A stretch of 64,000 bases of DNA from Ceratotherium simum simum. Taxonomy: Eukaryota; Chordata; Mammalia; Perissodactyla; Rhinocerotidae. The stretch is taken from the NCBI RefSeq assembly GCF_000283155.1, contig NW_004454197.1, forward strand, positions 14,937,848 to 15,001,847. The letters run 5' to 3'. Positions 35,826 to 50,029 of this stretch are shown in pieces. The translations under genes were made by a program, and so were the position numbers. Position 1 is the stretch's first letter. Each line of letters opens with the position of its first letter. The notes under the pieces were generated by a model, which was not told where the DNA came from, did not search any database, and was given only the letters and a program-made list of their open reading frames with translations.

Positions 35826-36484
35826 GAAGGGCAGCTCTGGAGTGAGTGGGCAAGGTGCAGCCTGTCAACATCTGGGGCTCTGGCCAGGAGACCCTGCCTG
35901 GTCTGGGACAGTGCTGGTTGCTTCTGAGAACTCTGGGATGAGTCAGGCTGGAAAGGGTACTGGGGGACTAAACACTAAGGAGTGAGGAAGGACCAGAACC
36001 TCAGAGGTGGCTCATTGATAAGATGGGGCTGAGGGCATGAACTGTCATCAAGAAGTCATGCTCAGTGTCTTGGGCCAGGAGACTGCAGGTGGGATGCAAG
36101 TTGGCCTCATGGTGGAGGATGCCTCCAGCCTACCCAGCACACGGGCACAGCAGGATAGTCCAACCCCCAGGCTCCATGGTGAAGGGGCATCAGGGCCTGG
36201 CTGGGAAGGAGTGGTGGCCATGGACAGTGCTGACCACAGAGTGGAAGGCACTGAAATAGGCCATCTGCAGTGGCCCCTAGGACTGCCCACAAAAGTTACA
36301 CCACCACCCATCCCCTCCTGAAACCCACACCAGTGGGGAAGGGCTGGAAACCAACTAGACTTGGAGGAAAAGAGGGGCCAATAAGACATCTTTCCCCACT
36401 AAGGTAGGACCCAAATCTGTTCCATTGGAATTTAAGTGCCAAAGCCAGACAGGAGCTTACCTGACCCTGACCCACACTGCTCTT

Positions 36485-36655
36485 CTCAGCCTTCATTTTA
36501 CATGCTCAGGACTTCAGAGATGCTGCCTTGTTCTGTTCTTTAACTGCTCATATATGTCAGCTTTGTTTTCCTTTCAAGATTCTAAATTCCTTGAAGGTGG
36601 AGACTTGCTCTGGGATACTTCTGTATTCCCAAAACTCAAGGAGTATTGGGTAAAC
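36485..36655 (+). mobile_element. Probable L2 3' fragment
   Basis: 'gattctaaattccttgaag', 'gtggagacttgctctggga' and 'cccaaaactcaaggagtat' read like a diverged L2 3' end. Confidence 0.55.
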
Positions 36656-37522
36656 TGAATTAGTCTAAAGTATGTGCTCTCCTGAGATGTAACTGATGGG
36701 AAAACAGTACATCAGCTGGGAGAGCTGGTCCTGATCTTCCTTTCTTACTAGTTTTCTTTTAAGTTATATGAAAATATATGCTCATTAGAAGTGATTTGGA
36801 AATATAAAGTGATGGAAAGAGGACAGGAAAAAAGCCCTCAAAGTTTTCCAATCAAAAGATTGCCTTCCAAAAATTAAAACCAGGTTCCACTTTGCTCTAT
36901 CTTAATGGGGCAGTGAGTGCCACACAGGGCTAGTTTGGGCAAAGACGTGATGATCATCCATGCTGATTCTCTGAAGGATGGGATCTACCTGGTTTCTTTG
37001 GGCAGAGCCTTTGGGCAGTGCTATGGGTATCTCACACCTGGCTGGAACTTATTTGTAACCTCAGCCAGAACAACCCCAAGCTTTGCTGCTGCCTCTGCTC
37101 TCTCTCTGGGATTTGTGCACTCGTGACTCTCAGCCAAACATGGCAGGCTCGAGGGAGCAGATGCACGCTCACCTTTGCCATGCTTCCCTCTCCATGCAAC
37201 ACAGACCTCTCCTCAGCCTGCCCTCGGAGAACAGGCCTTCTGGGCCACTGTCTTCCCTGGACCTTCTCCAAGTCTCTTGGATCCTTCTAGAAGTTGAGTC
37301 ACTAGATTTGCAGGCAGCATCTTAGGATCAGACAAGCCATGGCTTGAATGTAAGGGTCAGAGAGCCCGATGCTGTGCTGTGCCAAGCCATGGCTCTGCAG
37401 AGGACAACCCTAAAGCCAGTATATTTATATCGTTGTCTCTTTTTGGAGGAGAGGCCCTGATGTATTTAAAAGGACCCTAAAAGGCAACTAGAGAATCTGT
37501 TCAAAGAGCTGAAAAACCAGAG

Positions 37523-38018
37523 TGCTATGGATTGAATTGTGTCCCCCCACAAATTCATACGTTGAAGTCCTAAACCCCAGTAGCTCCAGCCTAGCCAGCG
37601 CAGGGACACAGTGGTGACCTTATTTGGAAATAAGGTCTTTGCAGATATAATTAAGACGTAAGTTAAGATGAGGTCATACTGGAGTAAGGTGGGCCCTTAA
37701 TCCAATATGACCAGTGTCCCTATAAGAAGAGGAGCAACACACAGAGACAGACACACACACAGAGGAGAATGCCATATGAAGACACAGACACACAGAGAGA
37801 AGACAGCTATGTGACGATGGAGGCAGGCAGAGACTGGAGTTACGCAGCTGTAAGCCAAGAAACACCACGGATTACTGGCAACCCCCAGAAGCTAGGAGAG
37901 AAAGCATGGCCCTGCTGATTTGGACGTCTAGCCCCCAGAACTGTGAGAGAATAAATTTCTGTTGTTGAAGCCATTAAACTGTGGTACTTTGTTAACGCAG
38001 CCCTAACAAACTAATACA
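37523..38018 (+). mobile_element. MLT1 solo LTR (ERVL-MaLR)
   Basis: The LTR starts TGCTATGGATTGAATTGTG and ends CCTAACAAACTAATACA, with internal 'gaccttatttggaaataag' and 'aataaatttctgttgttga', the MLT1A/B pattern. Flanks cagag and cagaa look like a 5-base target duplication with one change. No internal retroviral gene is present, so it is a solo LTR, antisense to LDB3. Confidence 0.92.
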
Positions 38019-38996
38019 CAGAATAAATACAATGCACCCCACAAATGGGGGGGCATATAGAAATAAAGTGTGAAAACTGAAGTGTATTACAGTAAACTTT
38101 ACGACTAGGATTGTCCTATATCATAAGTCTATAAAAATTATTCAAGTTTAAATTATATAAATCTTTCATACATTCCTAAAATTTACCTTGAGCAGCTCTG
38201 GTTAAAAAATAATAATAATAATAGTAGTGGTAGCACATTAATTTTCCCAAATAAAATTCAGTCCAGTACAGACTCATATTACAGGGCCTCATCAGGGAGG
38301 ACTATTCCTAACTCTACTGCAGAGTCTAAACATCACTGGGCTCATTGCTGTGTCCCCTCCCCAACCCAAAGCCCTTGGAAGGAAAATGCCAATCTCATGG
38401 TGAAAATGACCTGGCTGTTCAGCAGAAATAAACTGCATATGGTTAATAGTTAATCTAGGGCTTATCTCCTGGCAACAATATATCAAGAACAGGACCATTT
38501 AGGAAAATGAAATGATAGTTTTGCTTTCTAAAGGTTCTATCAAAAGAAACCTTATCTCAGCTTTTCATAGGATTAGTCAATAAGCTCCAACCTAGTGTTC
38601 ATGGTGAAAATTTGGGGGGAAAACCCTTGAATCACTTCATCATATCTAAAACAACATATAACCATAGGAAGCCACCCGCCCCTATTTAAATCCAAGCGTC
38701 ACTGGCTGATCCCACCTATTGAGAGCACCACTGGTGAGGCAAGTTGCTGATCTGCCAGATCCTGGGACATTCTGTTGTCCTTCATGAAATGGAAAGTAAC
38801 AAAGCTACATTGGTTTATAAATTATTAATAATAAAACTTTGCTCAACTGTGACATATCAAGGCATCATGGTATCTGCAAGCTTTTAAAAATGATCAGAAT
38901 ATCAGGATGCCAGAGTTGAAAGGGATGTGGAGCGTTGGTCATCTGGCCCCACCTGGTCCCTCCTGCCCCTTCTCAGAAAGCCAGAACCCCAGGCTA

Positions 38997-39185
<189 letters not shown>

Positions 39186-39764
39186 TCAACCCAGTGCCAG
39201 GACAACTCCCCAAATCACTGGGCTGGGGGCAGTGGCTGAAACCCAACTGGTTACTTGTCATCTTGTAGACAAAATACTCAGTTATATGATTGGGTTTGGT
39301 TTTTTTTCCCTTTTCCAGTAATTCGCACTGGGGTTGTGCAGATTCAGGCTAGTCACTACCCTGTGCTGGTTTGATTTGCAAACGCTTTCTAGAACTGTCA
39401 TTAACTTTCTGCAGGATGATTTTCTCCTCCGCCTCTGTCACTTCTTATAGGCGAAACAGACCAACCCCCAAAAAGAAAAAAAAAATCACATTTCCCAGCA
39501 GCTATGGTTATTTGGAAGAGTAAGAGCCTGTAATATTTTTAAGAGTTATAGAACGTTCTTTACTTGGCCATTCTTCTGTCATTGGGCATTTGTGTTGATA
39601 ACAAATTTTCACTACTAGAAACAATATTAAGCTACTTTCTTGGGACATAGCCCCCACCGCCCCAGCCAAGGAGATAATAATACCAAATATAATTTGTATA
39701 ATGCTTTACAGTTTACCAAGCATTCTCACATAGATGGTATTATTTACCAGCATCTCAATGCCAA

Positions 39765-40030
39765 GGTCTATGTATTAGTTTTCTTTGTACTCCCAGCACA
39801 GTTCCTGGCACGCAAGTCAGTACCCAACACATACATGTTGAATGAATGAGTGAATGGATGAACCAATGAATCCATAAATCAATGAATGAACTTAATCTTC
39901 ACAAAATCCCTCAGAGATTGACCTATTATTGTTTTTCTGTTTTGTTTTGTTTTATTCTGTGGATGAGGAAACTGAGGCTCAAAGAGGTGAAGGGCCTGGC
40001 CAGAGTCACAAGGCTGAGACACAGGGGCCA
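39765..40030 (+). repeat. L2 3' end followed by MIR
   Basis: 'cccagcacagttcctggca' with 'gttgaatgaatgagtgaat' (39765-39870) is an L2 3' end. 'ggatgaggaaactgaggct' with 'caaagaggtgaagggcctg' (39890-40030) is a MIR. Confidence 0.8.
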
Positions 40031-40279
40031 GGTCCCATGCTTCTCCACCACAGGAGCTGTCCTCTCTGGGTCACAGGGGCAGCAGTTCTACTGCACTCAC
40101 TCTGGAAGTCTTCCAGATTCTTCTAGAAAAGCTTGATGCCTTTTACAAAGCCTTCATTCCCCCAGAAGTGTACTTGTCTCTCCACGGCTCTGCCATAGTT
40201 GGCTTTTTCTTACAGCGAGTTTCTGCTCAGATCTCCTCATGAACAGTGTGCCCGTTCACTGTCTTACCACATGCTGAGA

Positions 40280-40530
40280 GGTAGTGTGCCATGGGGGTTG
40301 TGAACTTGGGTTCTGAGGAAAGACAGAGCTGGGTTCAAATCCCAGCTTTATAAAGGAATTCTTCAAACCTGGGGCAAGTCACCTAACTTCTCAGCGTCTC
40401 AACTTTCTCATCTAAATAATGGGAATAACTGTAGCATCTAACTCATGGGGTTATACAAATTAAATAAGATAATGTATGTGAAGTACTTGGCACAAATACT
40501 CAAAGATTTTGGCTCTTATTTTGAATGTCT
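40280..40530 (+). repeat. MIR SINE
   Basis: 'gggttcaaatcccagcttt', 'ctggggcaagtcacctaac' and 'ctttctcatctaaataatg' define a near-complete MIR. Confidence 0.9.
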
Positions 40531-40569
40531 TTACAAATGATGAAAGGAGGGAAGGAAATGTGATTTGAG

Positions 40570-40720
40570 TGCCTACTATGTCCCAATCCAATATTAGTGC
40601 TTTTCTACATTTCTTGTTTAATTTTCACGGCAGCTCTGTGAAGAAGTGTTATTCCCATTTTAAAGTCAAGGAAACTGCCTGTAAGAGGTTCCATCACAGA
40701 AGCAGTAAGGAGCCTGATGG
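40570..40720 (+). repeat. MIR-like fragment
   Basis: 'tgcctactatgtcccaatc' to 'gttattcccattttaaagt' and 'caaggaaactgcctgtaag' correspond to the MIR core, diverged. Confidence 0.6.
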
Positions 40721-40995
40721 ACTCCAAGGTTCACCCTCTTTCCATGACTGTACACTGTCTCCACTTATCTATTTGCTGGTGAGATTTGATGAGTTATATC
40801 TCGTGCATATTTTTTCCAATATATGGTTTCCTCTTTGGAGTTTAATTATAACTTGTCATGCAAATGCTCTTATAAACATCGCAGTCCATCAATCTTGTCT
40901 CTGACAGAATACTTAATTTCCTCAGGAGGCAGAAATCTATCACCTCACCAGAGCTAAGAAAACATTAATCTGCTTCCTTTAGAAAGTCATGGCAG

Positions 40996-41228
40996 GGGCT
41001 GGCCCCGTGGCGTAGCAGTTAACTGCGCGCGCTCCGCGGCTGGCAGCCTGGGTTTGGATCCCGGGCGTGCACCGAGGCACCGCTTGTCAGGCGATGCTGT
41101 GGCGGCATCCCACATAAAGTGGAGGACGAGCGGCACCGATGTTAGCCCAGGGCCAGCCTTCCTCAGCAAAAAGAGGAGGATTGGCATGGATGTTAGCTCA
41201 GGGCTGATCTTCCTCACACACAAAATAA
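40996..41228 (+). mobile_element. ERE-type SINE, rightmost in window
   Basis: GGGGCTGGCCCCGTGG head, box B GGTTTGGATCCC and two gaggaag-type modules. The duplication agaaagtcatggcag lies on both sides. No ERE is seen to the right of it. Confidence 0.95.
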
Positions 41229-41319
41229 GAAAGTCATGGCAGGTTTATGGTTCACTCTGTGCTCAGTAGGGACTTACTAGAGTGGGGTGAGAACAGGGCT
41301 ATCAGCCAACCCATCTCCA

Positions 41320-41725
41320 CTGGAGGACAAGTGCACCCCACTTCTGACTTCTCTCTCATTACTCCCAGTCATCTCCAGGTGCCCCAGGCTCTCTCCTCGA
41401 CCCCCATGCCTCTGTATGAACCACCTCCTGGCCTCAGAAAACACTCCCCACTTTGTCTACCTGAAGCTCTGCAATCCTTTGGGCCAGGCCTCCCTCCTGG
41501 GAAGTCCTCATCCACCACCCCAACCAAGAGAGATGAGATGGCCTTCCTGAGGGCATCTCCTGGGCTTCCCTCCCTCTCCATTCATTCATTCATCTCTCTT
41601 AACTGTCCATTTATGTGCTGGCATATCACATGATGATGGGTCTGTTTGAGGCTGTTGAGGGCAAGACCCCCTCCTCTATGCTCAATACCTTTCACAGGAA
41701 CTGGCACACATTTGATGGATAAATG
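41320..41725 (+). mobile_element. L2 LINE 3' end
   Basis: 'ggccaggcctccctcctgg', 'gaagtcctcatccaccacc' and the final 'aactggcacacatttgatg' with 'gataaatgataaatgg' follow the L2 order. Confidence 0.75.
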
Positions 41726-42230
41726 ATAAATGGACAAAGAAATGGTTCAAAAAACCTTATTAAATAGCGATTCCTTCTCCTGTTGTGCAGCCTATGGTTT
41801 TTCACAGATTAAGCTCTTACAATGGCTTGAATTTATTCCTGGATTGATTTTTCTATTTTAAACTTGATTCTGTATGATCTGGAGAATTGCCACTTTGTTT
41901 TAAAATTTGGTAGCACAGATTTGACCCTAATACATTAAAAAAAAAGTTGATATTTTTCCTCATTTATTCTACAAAAGGAGAATGTAATTGGTATTGAATC
42001 AAGTTTGTGCATGGGCCTTTCCCACCAGGAGCATAATCTAGTTCCTCATTCACTTATTCTTTCCCTTACTTCTCCTATTAGGTCTTTATAATTTTCTTTG
42101 ACAACTGTCTTATGCCCCCAGTTGAATTCATACCCTGTATTTAATGGATTTTATCGCTATTGTAAAAGGATTTCCATCCATCAAATCACAAATGCTCTGT
42201 ATCGAAGAAGGGCTTAGTGCTTTACTAGAG

Positions 42231-42408
42231 CAGTGGTTCTCAAACGTTAGAATCATCTGGAGGGTTCATTAAAACACAGATTGCTGTGCCCCACCCCCAG
42301 AGTTTCTGATTCAGCAGGTCTGGGGTGGGGCCCAAAGATCTGCACTTCTAACAGGTTCCCAGATGATGCCGATGCTGCCATCCTTGGGACCACACTTTGA
42401 TTCCCAGA
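42231..42408 (+). mobile_element. MER5A hAT DNA transposon
   Basis: It begins cagtggttctcaaacgttag and has 'gaatcatctggagggttca', 'tctgattcagcaggtctgg' and 'ccaccctt'-type end ('gggaccacactttga'). The length is close to full MER5A. Confidence 0.95.
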
Positions 42409-42754
42409 CCTAACTGAATAGGAGAATCACCTGGTGCAGAGCAGCACCCCATGAAATTCTCCTTCTGTAGGTCTGGAAATGTATCTTTTCTATATCTTTA
42501 AAGTTCCCCAGGTGATTGCGACGCCCTGCCAGGCCTGGGCACTGCTCAGGTGTAGGCCCATCAGTGACGGACTGACCCTCCACCTCTCTTACTCATGTGC
42601 AAGATATCATTATATAAAAGTGTCAGCTCATCATTGCAGCCAACTGAAATCTTTTTGAATCTAGATCCTATCATTCTGGTTTGACAGAATCTTCAGATTT
42701 GACAAGCCTCCCTTCGGTGTCTTCTTCCAAGTTGTTGATAAAAATGATGACAAG

Positions 42755-43070
42755 GTACCACGATGAGATACCACCTCATACTGCTATCAAAAAAACAGAA
42801 AATAACAAGTGTGGGAAAAGATGTAGAGAAACTGGAACCCTTTGTACTGTTGGTGGGATTGCAAAATGGGTGCAACTGCTATGGAAAATGGTATGGACGT
42901 TCCTCAAAAAATCAAAAATAGAACTACCATATGATCCAGCAATCCTACCTCCGGGCTTATACCCAAAAGGATTGAAAACAGAGTCTTGAGGGGATATTTG
43001 CACACCCATGTTTAATAGCAGTAGTATTCACAATAGCCAAGAAGCGGAAGCAACTCAAATGTCCATCAAT
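42755..43070 (+). mobile_element. L1 ORF2 3' fragment
   Basis: 'gatgagataccacctcata', 'gtactgttggtgggattgc', 'atgatccagcaatcctacc' and 'aactcaaatgtccatcaa' are the well-known L1 ORF2 3' order. It is cut at both ends. Confidence 0.95.
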
Positions 43071-43879
43071 TTTTTGGGGGGTTGCTATGGAGAGTGGCAG
43101 TAGTGATACCGGAAATCTATCATTCTTTTGCAAGGCTCGGACACAAATTGTGGCTTATCACAAATTATGAAAATTATAATGCTTTTAGTCGATTAGTAAT
43201 AGCAATTTGTATTGGCACAACGGCACTCATTAATTACCAATCATCGCCACATGCTCATAAGAAAGGAAGAGACAGGTGTTATCTTCTCCTTTTTACATAT
43301 ATGGAAACTGAGGCACAGAGGGACTAAGTCATTCAACTAACTTCAGAGCTGTAAAGAGAATTCACCAGTATATAAGAACTCAAGAAGTTTCTTTTATAAT
43401 TTATTGTCAGGGGAAAGAAGTTTTATTTTGTTTTGCTTTTCCCCTTGAGGAACTGGGATGTTTTCATTCTGATTTTAAAGTATACTAACTTACTGTTTCT
43501 CTTTTTGCCCTCAAATTTGCTACCCAGTCCCTGTTGCTCTGTTATCCTTCCTAATCAGCATGCTTGCTTTTCCCTCTTCTACTTGGTGCTGATTTTCTCA
43601 TTCTATTGTCTTAGCCTTCACATCTATGTGACCTTCATTGGAACCTGCTTCAAATCGTTTTCTGAAAGAGGCAGGCTAGGAATAAACGAATAAACGAGTA
43701 AATGGATGAATAAGTGAATGAGTGAGTGAGTGAATGGCTAGTTAGCCAGGATGCCCAACTCTCTAATCAAGTGCTTTGTCTTCAGAATTTATGATAATTT
43801 ACTCCAAGTTTTAAGATAACATATAGCACTTTGGGGAACAGAGCAACTCTGAATTCACACAGAGAGATGACAGACTCTG

Positions 43880-44060
43880 AAGGAACATCAAAGGAGCAGG
43901 GGAAGAGACGTTCACATGTTTGATGCTTTACCCACTTTCTCTGATTTAATCCTCACCACAACTCTGTGAGGCAAGTGTGTAGTTCCCCCTTTTACAGATG
44001 GGGAAAGCAAGGCTCAGAGGAGTTGAGTAACTCACTCTGGGTTTCAAAGCCAGCCTGAGG
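43880..44060 (+). repeat. MIR SINE
   Basis: 'taatcctcaccacaactct', 'gtgaggcaagtgtgtagtt' and 'acagatggggaaagcaagg' give a clear MIR, with a further MIR piece near 43290-43360. Confidence 0.85.
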
Positions 44061-44188
44061 TGGAGCCTGGAACAGAAGCTGGGATGAAGTCCAGAGGCAA
44101 AGCCTTTTCAGACTAGATCTTGTGGTCTCCAAATCAAAACCATCTGAAAGGTTTCCCAAGTGGTGACAAGATGCCAACTTGTGGTTCA

Positions 44189-44527
<339 letters not shown>

Positions 44528-45033
44528 TCAGGAGAGAAAGGTCCAGGGGAGAGAGGGAGCTGGGCTTGACTCTCCACCAGGCCCTAGCCACTGCCGGGGC
44601 ATCCCATCAGGAAGCAGGGCAGGAGAGCCCGAGAAGCGGGCCTTGGACAGGCCGAGGAAAGGCCCGGGGTGGCAGAGGAGGGATTCCCACTCATGCAGTG
44701 TTGCTGGGTGCCAGGTTCTGTGTGTGCTTACATAAGCTGTGATGCTTATCCCTCCCATCACACCTGGGAGGGAGGTACTGCTTGTTACTGCCATTTTACC
44801 AAAGGGGCGTGGAGGGTCAAGGCTACATGCAGGTGCATGGTGAGGTCAGGCTATGAAGCGACAACTTGCTTTGCAGAAGCTCCGCCACCACTTCAAGTTG
44901 TGTGGCCCAGTCATGTAATCATCTCTCGCTTCAAGTTCATTTGCTCCCTAGTTCATTGGTGGCAAACCAACTCCCTTCTAGGATAGAAACGGAGTTGTTC
45001 TCTTTCTGTCAGCAGCAACTTCTTGGCTTCCTA

Positions 45034-46527
<1,494 letters not shown>

Positions 46528-46948
46528 CGGATGATGCTGTTGCAGTGGCCACAGAGTGGAGTCCGGCTGCTGGCTGGGAAGCGCTCGGCCCTCTGGACAG
46601 TGCCCCTGGCAAGTGGGGACACCTGGGGACCTGTAGGGCTGTAGGCAGGGGCCGCTCGGGGAAGGGTCTGCTTACTGATGGAGGTGGTGCCCTTGCCAGG
46701 GGCAAACTTCTGAGAGAAGCTGTCGTCTGTCACCCACGGGGGGCGGCTGGCTGACTCCGCAGGGCCCCCGCTGTAGGCCGCCAAGGGTGCAGGGTTATAG
46801 CTTGGGGCAGGCAAGGGGGTATAGGCTGGTGCCGGGGAGGGGGAGTAGGTGGGGGCAGGAGAGGGGGTATAGGCAGGAGCAGGAGAGGGGGTGTAGGGAG
46901 TTGGGCTGTAACTGGCCCCCTGGGATGGACTGTAGGTAGCCGCAGGCA
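46528..46948 (-). CDS. LDB3: LDB3 exon: Pro-rich linker and start of LIM1
   Basis: The 421-base exon has a phase 1 start (TG closing a Val codon after TTTGACTTGCAG), 139 codons and two bases before GTATGG. It begins [15 protein letters not shown], runs through four eight-residue Tyr/Thr/Pro/Ser/Ala repeats, then [29 protein letters not shown] and ends with CGHCNSIIR, which provides the first LIM1 ligands (CxxC). The linker is predicted to be disordered. The repeat block appears one unit shorter than in the human protein as I recall it. The reading frame is open throughout and the neighbouring exon phases agree. Confidence 0.98.
46800..46895 (-). repeat. LDB3: Coding minisatellite, four 24-base units
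   Basis: The units encode [24 protein letters not shown] and YTPLPAPS, followed by a shorter YNPAP. Each is 24 bases so length changes keep the frame. Confidence 0.93.
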
Positions 46949-47185
46949 CTGCAAGTCAAAAATATCCAAAGAAAACTGTGTCAGGAATTCATTTCCCAGC
47001 TTTCCCCACCCCCAGCCAGAGAAAGGCGACTTGAACATTAGATCGGTACAATTCCAGTTTTTACAGGAGACACGTTCCTAACTTCTTGATGCCCCAGATT
47101 TGAAAGTGCAGCAGGGAGCCAGGCGAGATAGAGAGCAGCCGGAGCAGAGCCCTCGGGGCTTGGCCGGGCTGGGAAAGGGATACCG

Positions 47186-47325
47186 CTATAAATATCTGCA
47201 GCTGTGCGGGGTGTGGCTCGGCCAGGCCTCGGCTGCCAGGGGCCTGCAGAAGATCGGAGTGGGGGTGGGGGTGCCGGGCAGGCTCATATCTGGTACCCTG
47301 GGTGGGAAGAAGGTGGGTGTGGCTC
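47186..47325. promoter_or_regulatory. Possible intronic muscle control module
   Basis: An A/T-rich MEF2- or TATA-like element (ctataaatat, 47186-47195) lies four bases from an E-box cagctg (47199-47204). Two identical CACCC-type motifs (gagccacaccc on the minus strand) lie at 47209-47219 and 47315-47325. The MEF2-like site has one mismatch to the strict consensus. It lies about 240 bases upstream of the exon at 46948. Function is inferred. Confidence 0.35.
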
Positions 47326-48659
47326 AGCTTGGCCTTGACTGGAACATGCTTTCAGTCGCACTCTGACCAGTGATTTGACATCAGAAATGCCTCAATCGCA
47401 TGCGTTTGCTGAACCTGGACCTAGTCTAGCCTTCGGGACAAAGCAGATGGCAGTGCGTTTTCAGGTTCAGGTTTAGTACAATCGTTTTCTTGAACAACAG
47501 CTTGGCTTGATTTGTATGGGGGGGATATTCCACCTTGGTTTGATTAGAGTGGGGGTTCTTGAAGGAGTCATTCGGAGGGAGCCTGGGCAGAGAGGCTGGG
47601 ATGACACAGCCCAGGTCCAGCTGCCTCTGGGGGACCCGTGCTCCCCCACATCACTTGGGTGGAAAGTGAGAGCGCATCCGAGTGACTGTGTAGAGGTTCC
47701 CAAGGAAGGCAGAGTGTAGAAAGAGAATGTGCTGCCCCACTCAGGAACCCCATTCTCCAGCTCATGGAGAACTGAGAACCTTTTTGGGGCGAGAGCACAA
47801 AGGACCACTGCAGCTGCTCACCTGGAGCCCTCTGAGGCCTGGGCCCTCAAAACCCGCGTTTCTTAGTGCTCTGCTGCCTCCACTGTGGAACCAGCGGGGG
47901 CAGACCCAGCTGCGTGTGTCCTGCACACACAGTCCAGCAGCATCCTCCTCCTCCAGCAAAGGAGGTTCCAGAAGCCTCACCTCAGCTCACAGTCTGCTCC
48001 TCTGGAAAGAGGCCTCATAACCCCCACCCCAGGAAGCATGTCAGGGCAGCCTCCTTCCCCATTCCTGAGCCTGGCCTGGGTGAATGGACTGTGCTGAGGG
48101 GTGCTGAGGCAGCCCCCACCAGGCACCAGCCTGGAAAGGCAGGCCTTTTTCAGGGCTAAAGGCTCCGGCCTGGCATCTGCTCTCTCCCACCTGGTTCCCC
48201 TGGATCACCTTGGGTGACTTGTGGCCTGCTGCTCCAACTCTGTAACTTCTGCTTCCGGCTGACTGGTCCTCAGAGCTGGGTGTCATGGAAACCCCTGCGC
48301 TGGGGGTGGGTTGGGACCAGGCCTGTGTTATGGAAAGCTGAAGGGGTAAAACCTTCCACAGCCCTGCCCTGGAGCCATCCCGGGAGTGATGCTGGCTTCC
48401 AAAAGTAAAACCCTCTTCATGAGGAATCTTCTTCCCACTTAACGAGGAGGTAGACCACGCACATAACAAATCATCTGGGTTACTCTCCTTTACAGTTGAG
48501 GTCACCGAGGCTCAGGCAGAGCCAGGAAGTGGAGAGCAAGTCTCCAAAACCATACTTTCTATCAACCCAAGCTGTGTCTGTAAAGAACACAAGTCTAACT
48601 TCCAGAAAATCTTGGTGCACTGTGTCATCGAGGAGTAACTGTCAACATAGAGGAGGCCC

Positions 48660-48880
48660 CATGCTCTGGCATGTAGCACAGCCATTAAGAGCACTGGGTT
48701 CAGGTTCCAGCTCTACTATATTCTGGCTGTGTGTCCTTGGGTAAGTTCCTTAACATCTCTGGGCCTGAATTTCCTTGTCTAGAAATGGCAATAATTCTTA
48801 GCACCTCACAGGGTTGTTATGAGGATTAAGGGAGATGAGAACTAGAAAGTGCTTAGCCTAATACCTGCATAGTGTGTGTG
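48660..48880 (+). repeat. MIR SINE
   Basis: 'attaagagcactgggttca', 'tgtgtgtccttgggtaagt' and 'cacagggttgttatgagga' define a near-complete MIR. Confidence 0.9.
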
Positions 48881-49409
48881 TCATTAAATGTTAGTGAGGA
48901 TGGTGAGGATGGTGACTCCTGGGTCTCAGGGTCAGGATGAACTGTCAACTCATTACTCAGCCTGGTGGTCACCTAGGGGAGCCCAGCCCAGGTAGATTGT
49001 GGGATGTGGGGGGTGGGAGTGGGAGACGTGACACCCTGAAAGCAGATAACCTGGGACTGAGTCTACTCGCTGGTGGTGGAATGCATGACACCCCTGCCTG
49101 CCTCACAGAGAAGGGTGGGGACCTACCGTAGTGACACGATACATGCACTTGGTAAATTTGTGAAGCCCAAGTTCAACGTGTTGTCACCCTCTCTAACAAC
49201 CTTGCATAGCTCCCAAGTGTCCAGAGCAGAGGGTCTCAAAATGCTGGGGACAGAGGTGATGCAGGGCACGCCACCAGGGAGGGGGCGGACTCTGAAGCAG
49301 GACTTCAGAGCATTGTCATCCCTCTCTGTTATCTACAATGGGGTTCTGTGCAAGATTTTGTTTCCTTTTTTTTGTAAAGTAGGGGAGATTAAGAACCCTA
49401 ATCCTGGGC

Positions 49410-49620
49410 TGTCCAACACATAGCCCTATGTGGCTGTTGAGCTCTTGAAATGTGGCTAGTCCAAATTGAGAAACATTATCAGGGTAAAACACACACAGAC
49501 TTCGAAGACTTAGTATAATACAAGAATGTAAAATATCTCATTAATAATTTTATATTGATATATTTTGAATATACCAACTTAAATACTAGAAAATGTATTT
49601 TTATTGTACAGTGCTGTCCT
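49410..49620 (-). mobile_element. MER1-type hAT DNA transposon, inverted
   Basis: 'ctgtccaacacatagccct', 'tcttgaaatgtggctagtc' and 'aatatctcattaataattt' are the reverse order of the MER1 copy at 2767, ending 'acagtgctgtcct'. Confidence 0.82.
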
Positions 49621-50029
49621 AATCAGAACACTGGCTACCAAGAACTGACTGCTTTCCCAGGCCAGGCCCTTTCTGTGCATTAGTTCATGTGGTACCCGCT
49701 GCGATCCAATGAGGCAGATACTATTTCCGAGCCCATTTTGCAGATGAGGAATTGAAGCTCGGGCAGCTTCAGTGACTGCTTCCAAGTCACTGAGCTCCTG
49801 AACTACCTGGCTGAGGCGGGAGGTCGCGGAGTCACACTCAACTCCAGGTCGGCTTCACCACGCCCTCGGCGGCAAAACACGCTTTAGCACGCCCCTTCCA
49901 AATAGGGCCCTTGCCCACTTTTCCTGCCTCCCTCCAGCAATACTAACTCTAGTCCCTCGGCCGGGCACACATTCTCTTCTCTCCTCGGAAGGCCTTCCAG
50001 ACTCCTTGGTCCACCCTCCTTTCCTAAGC

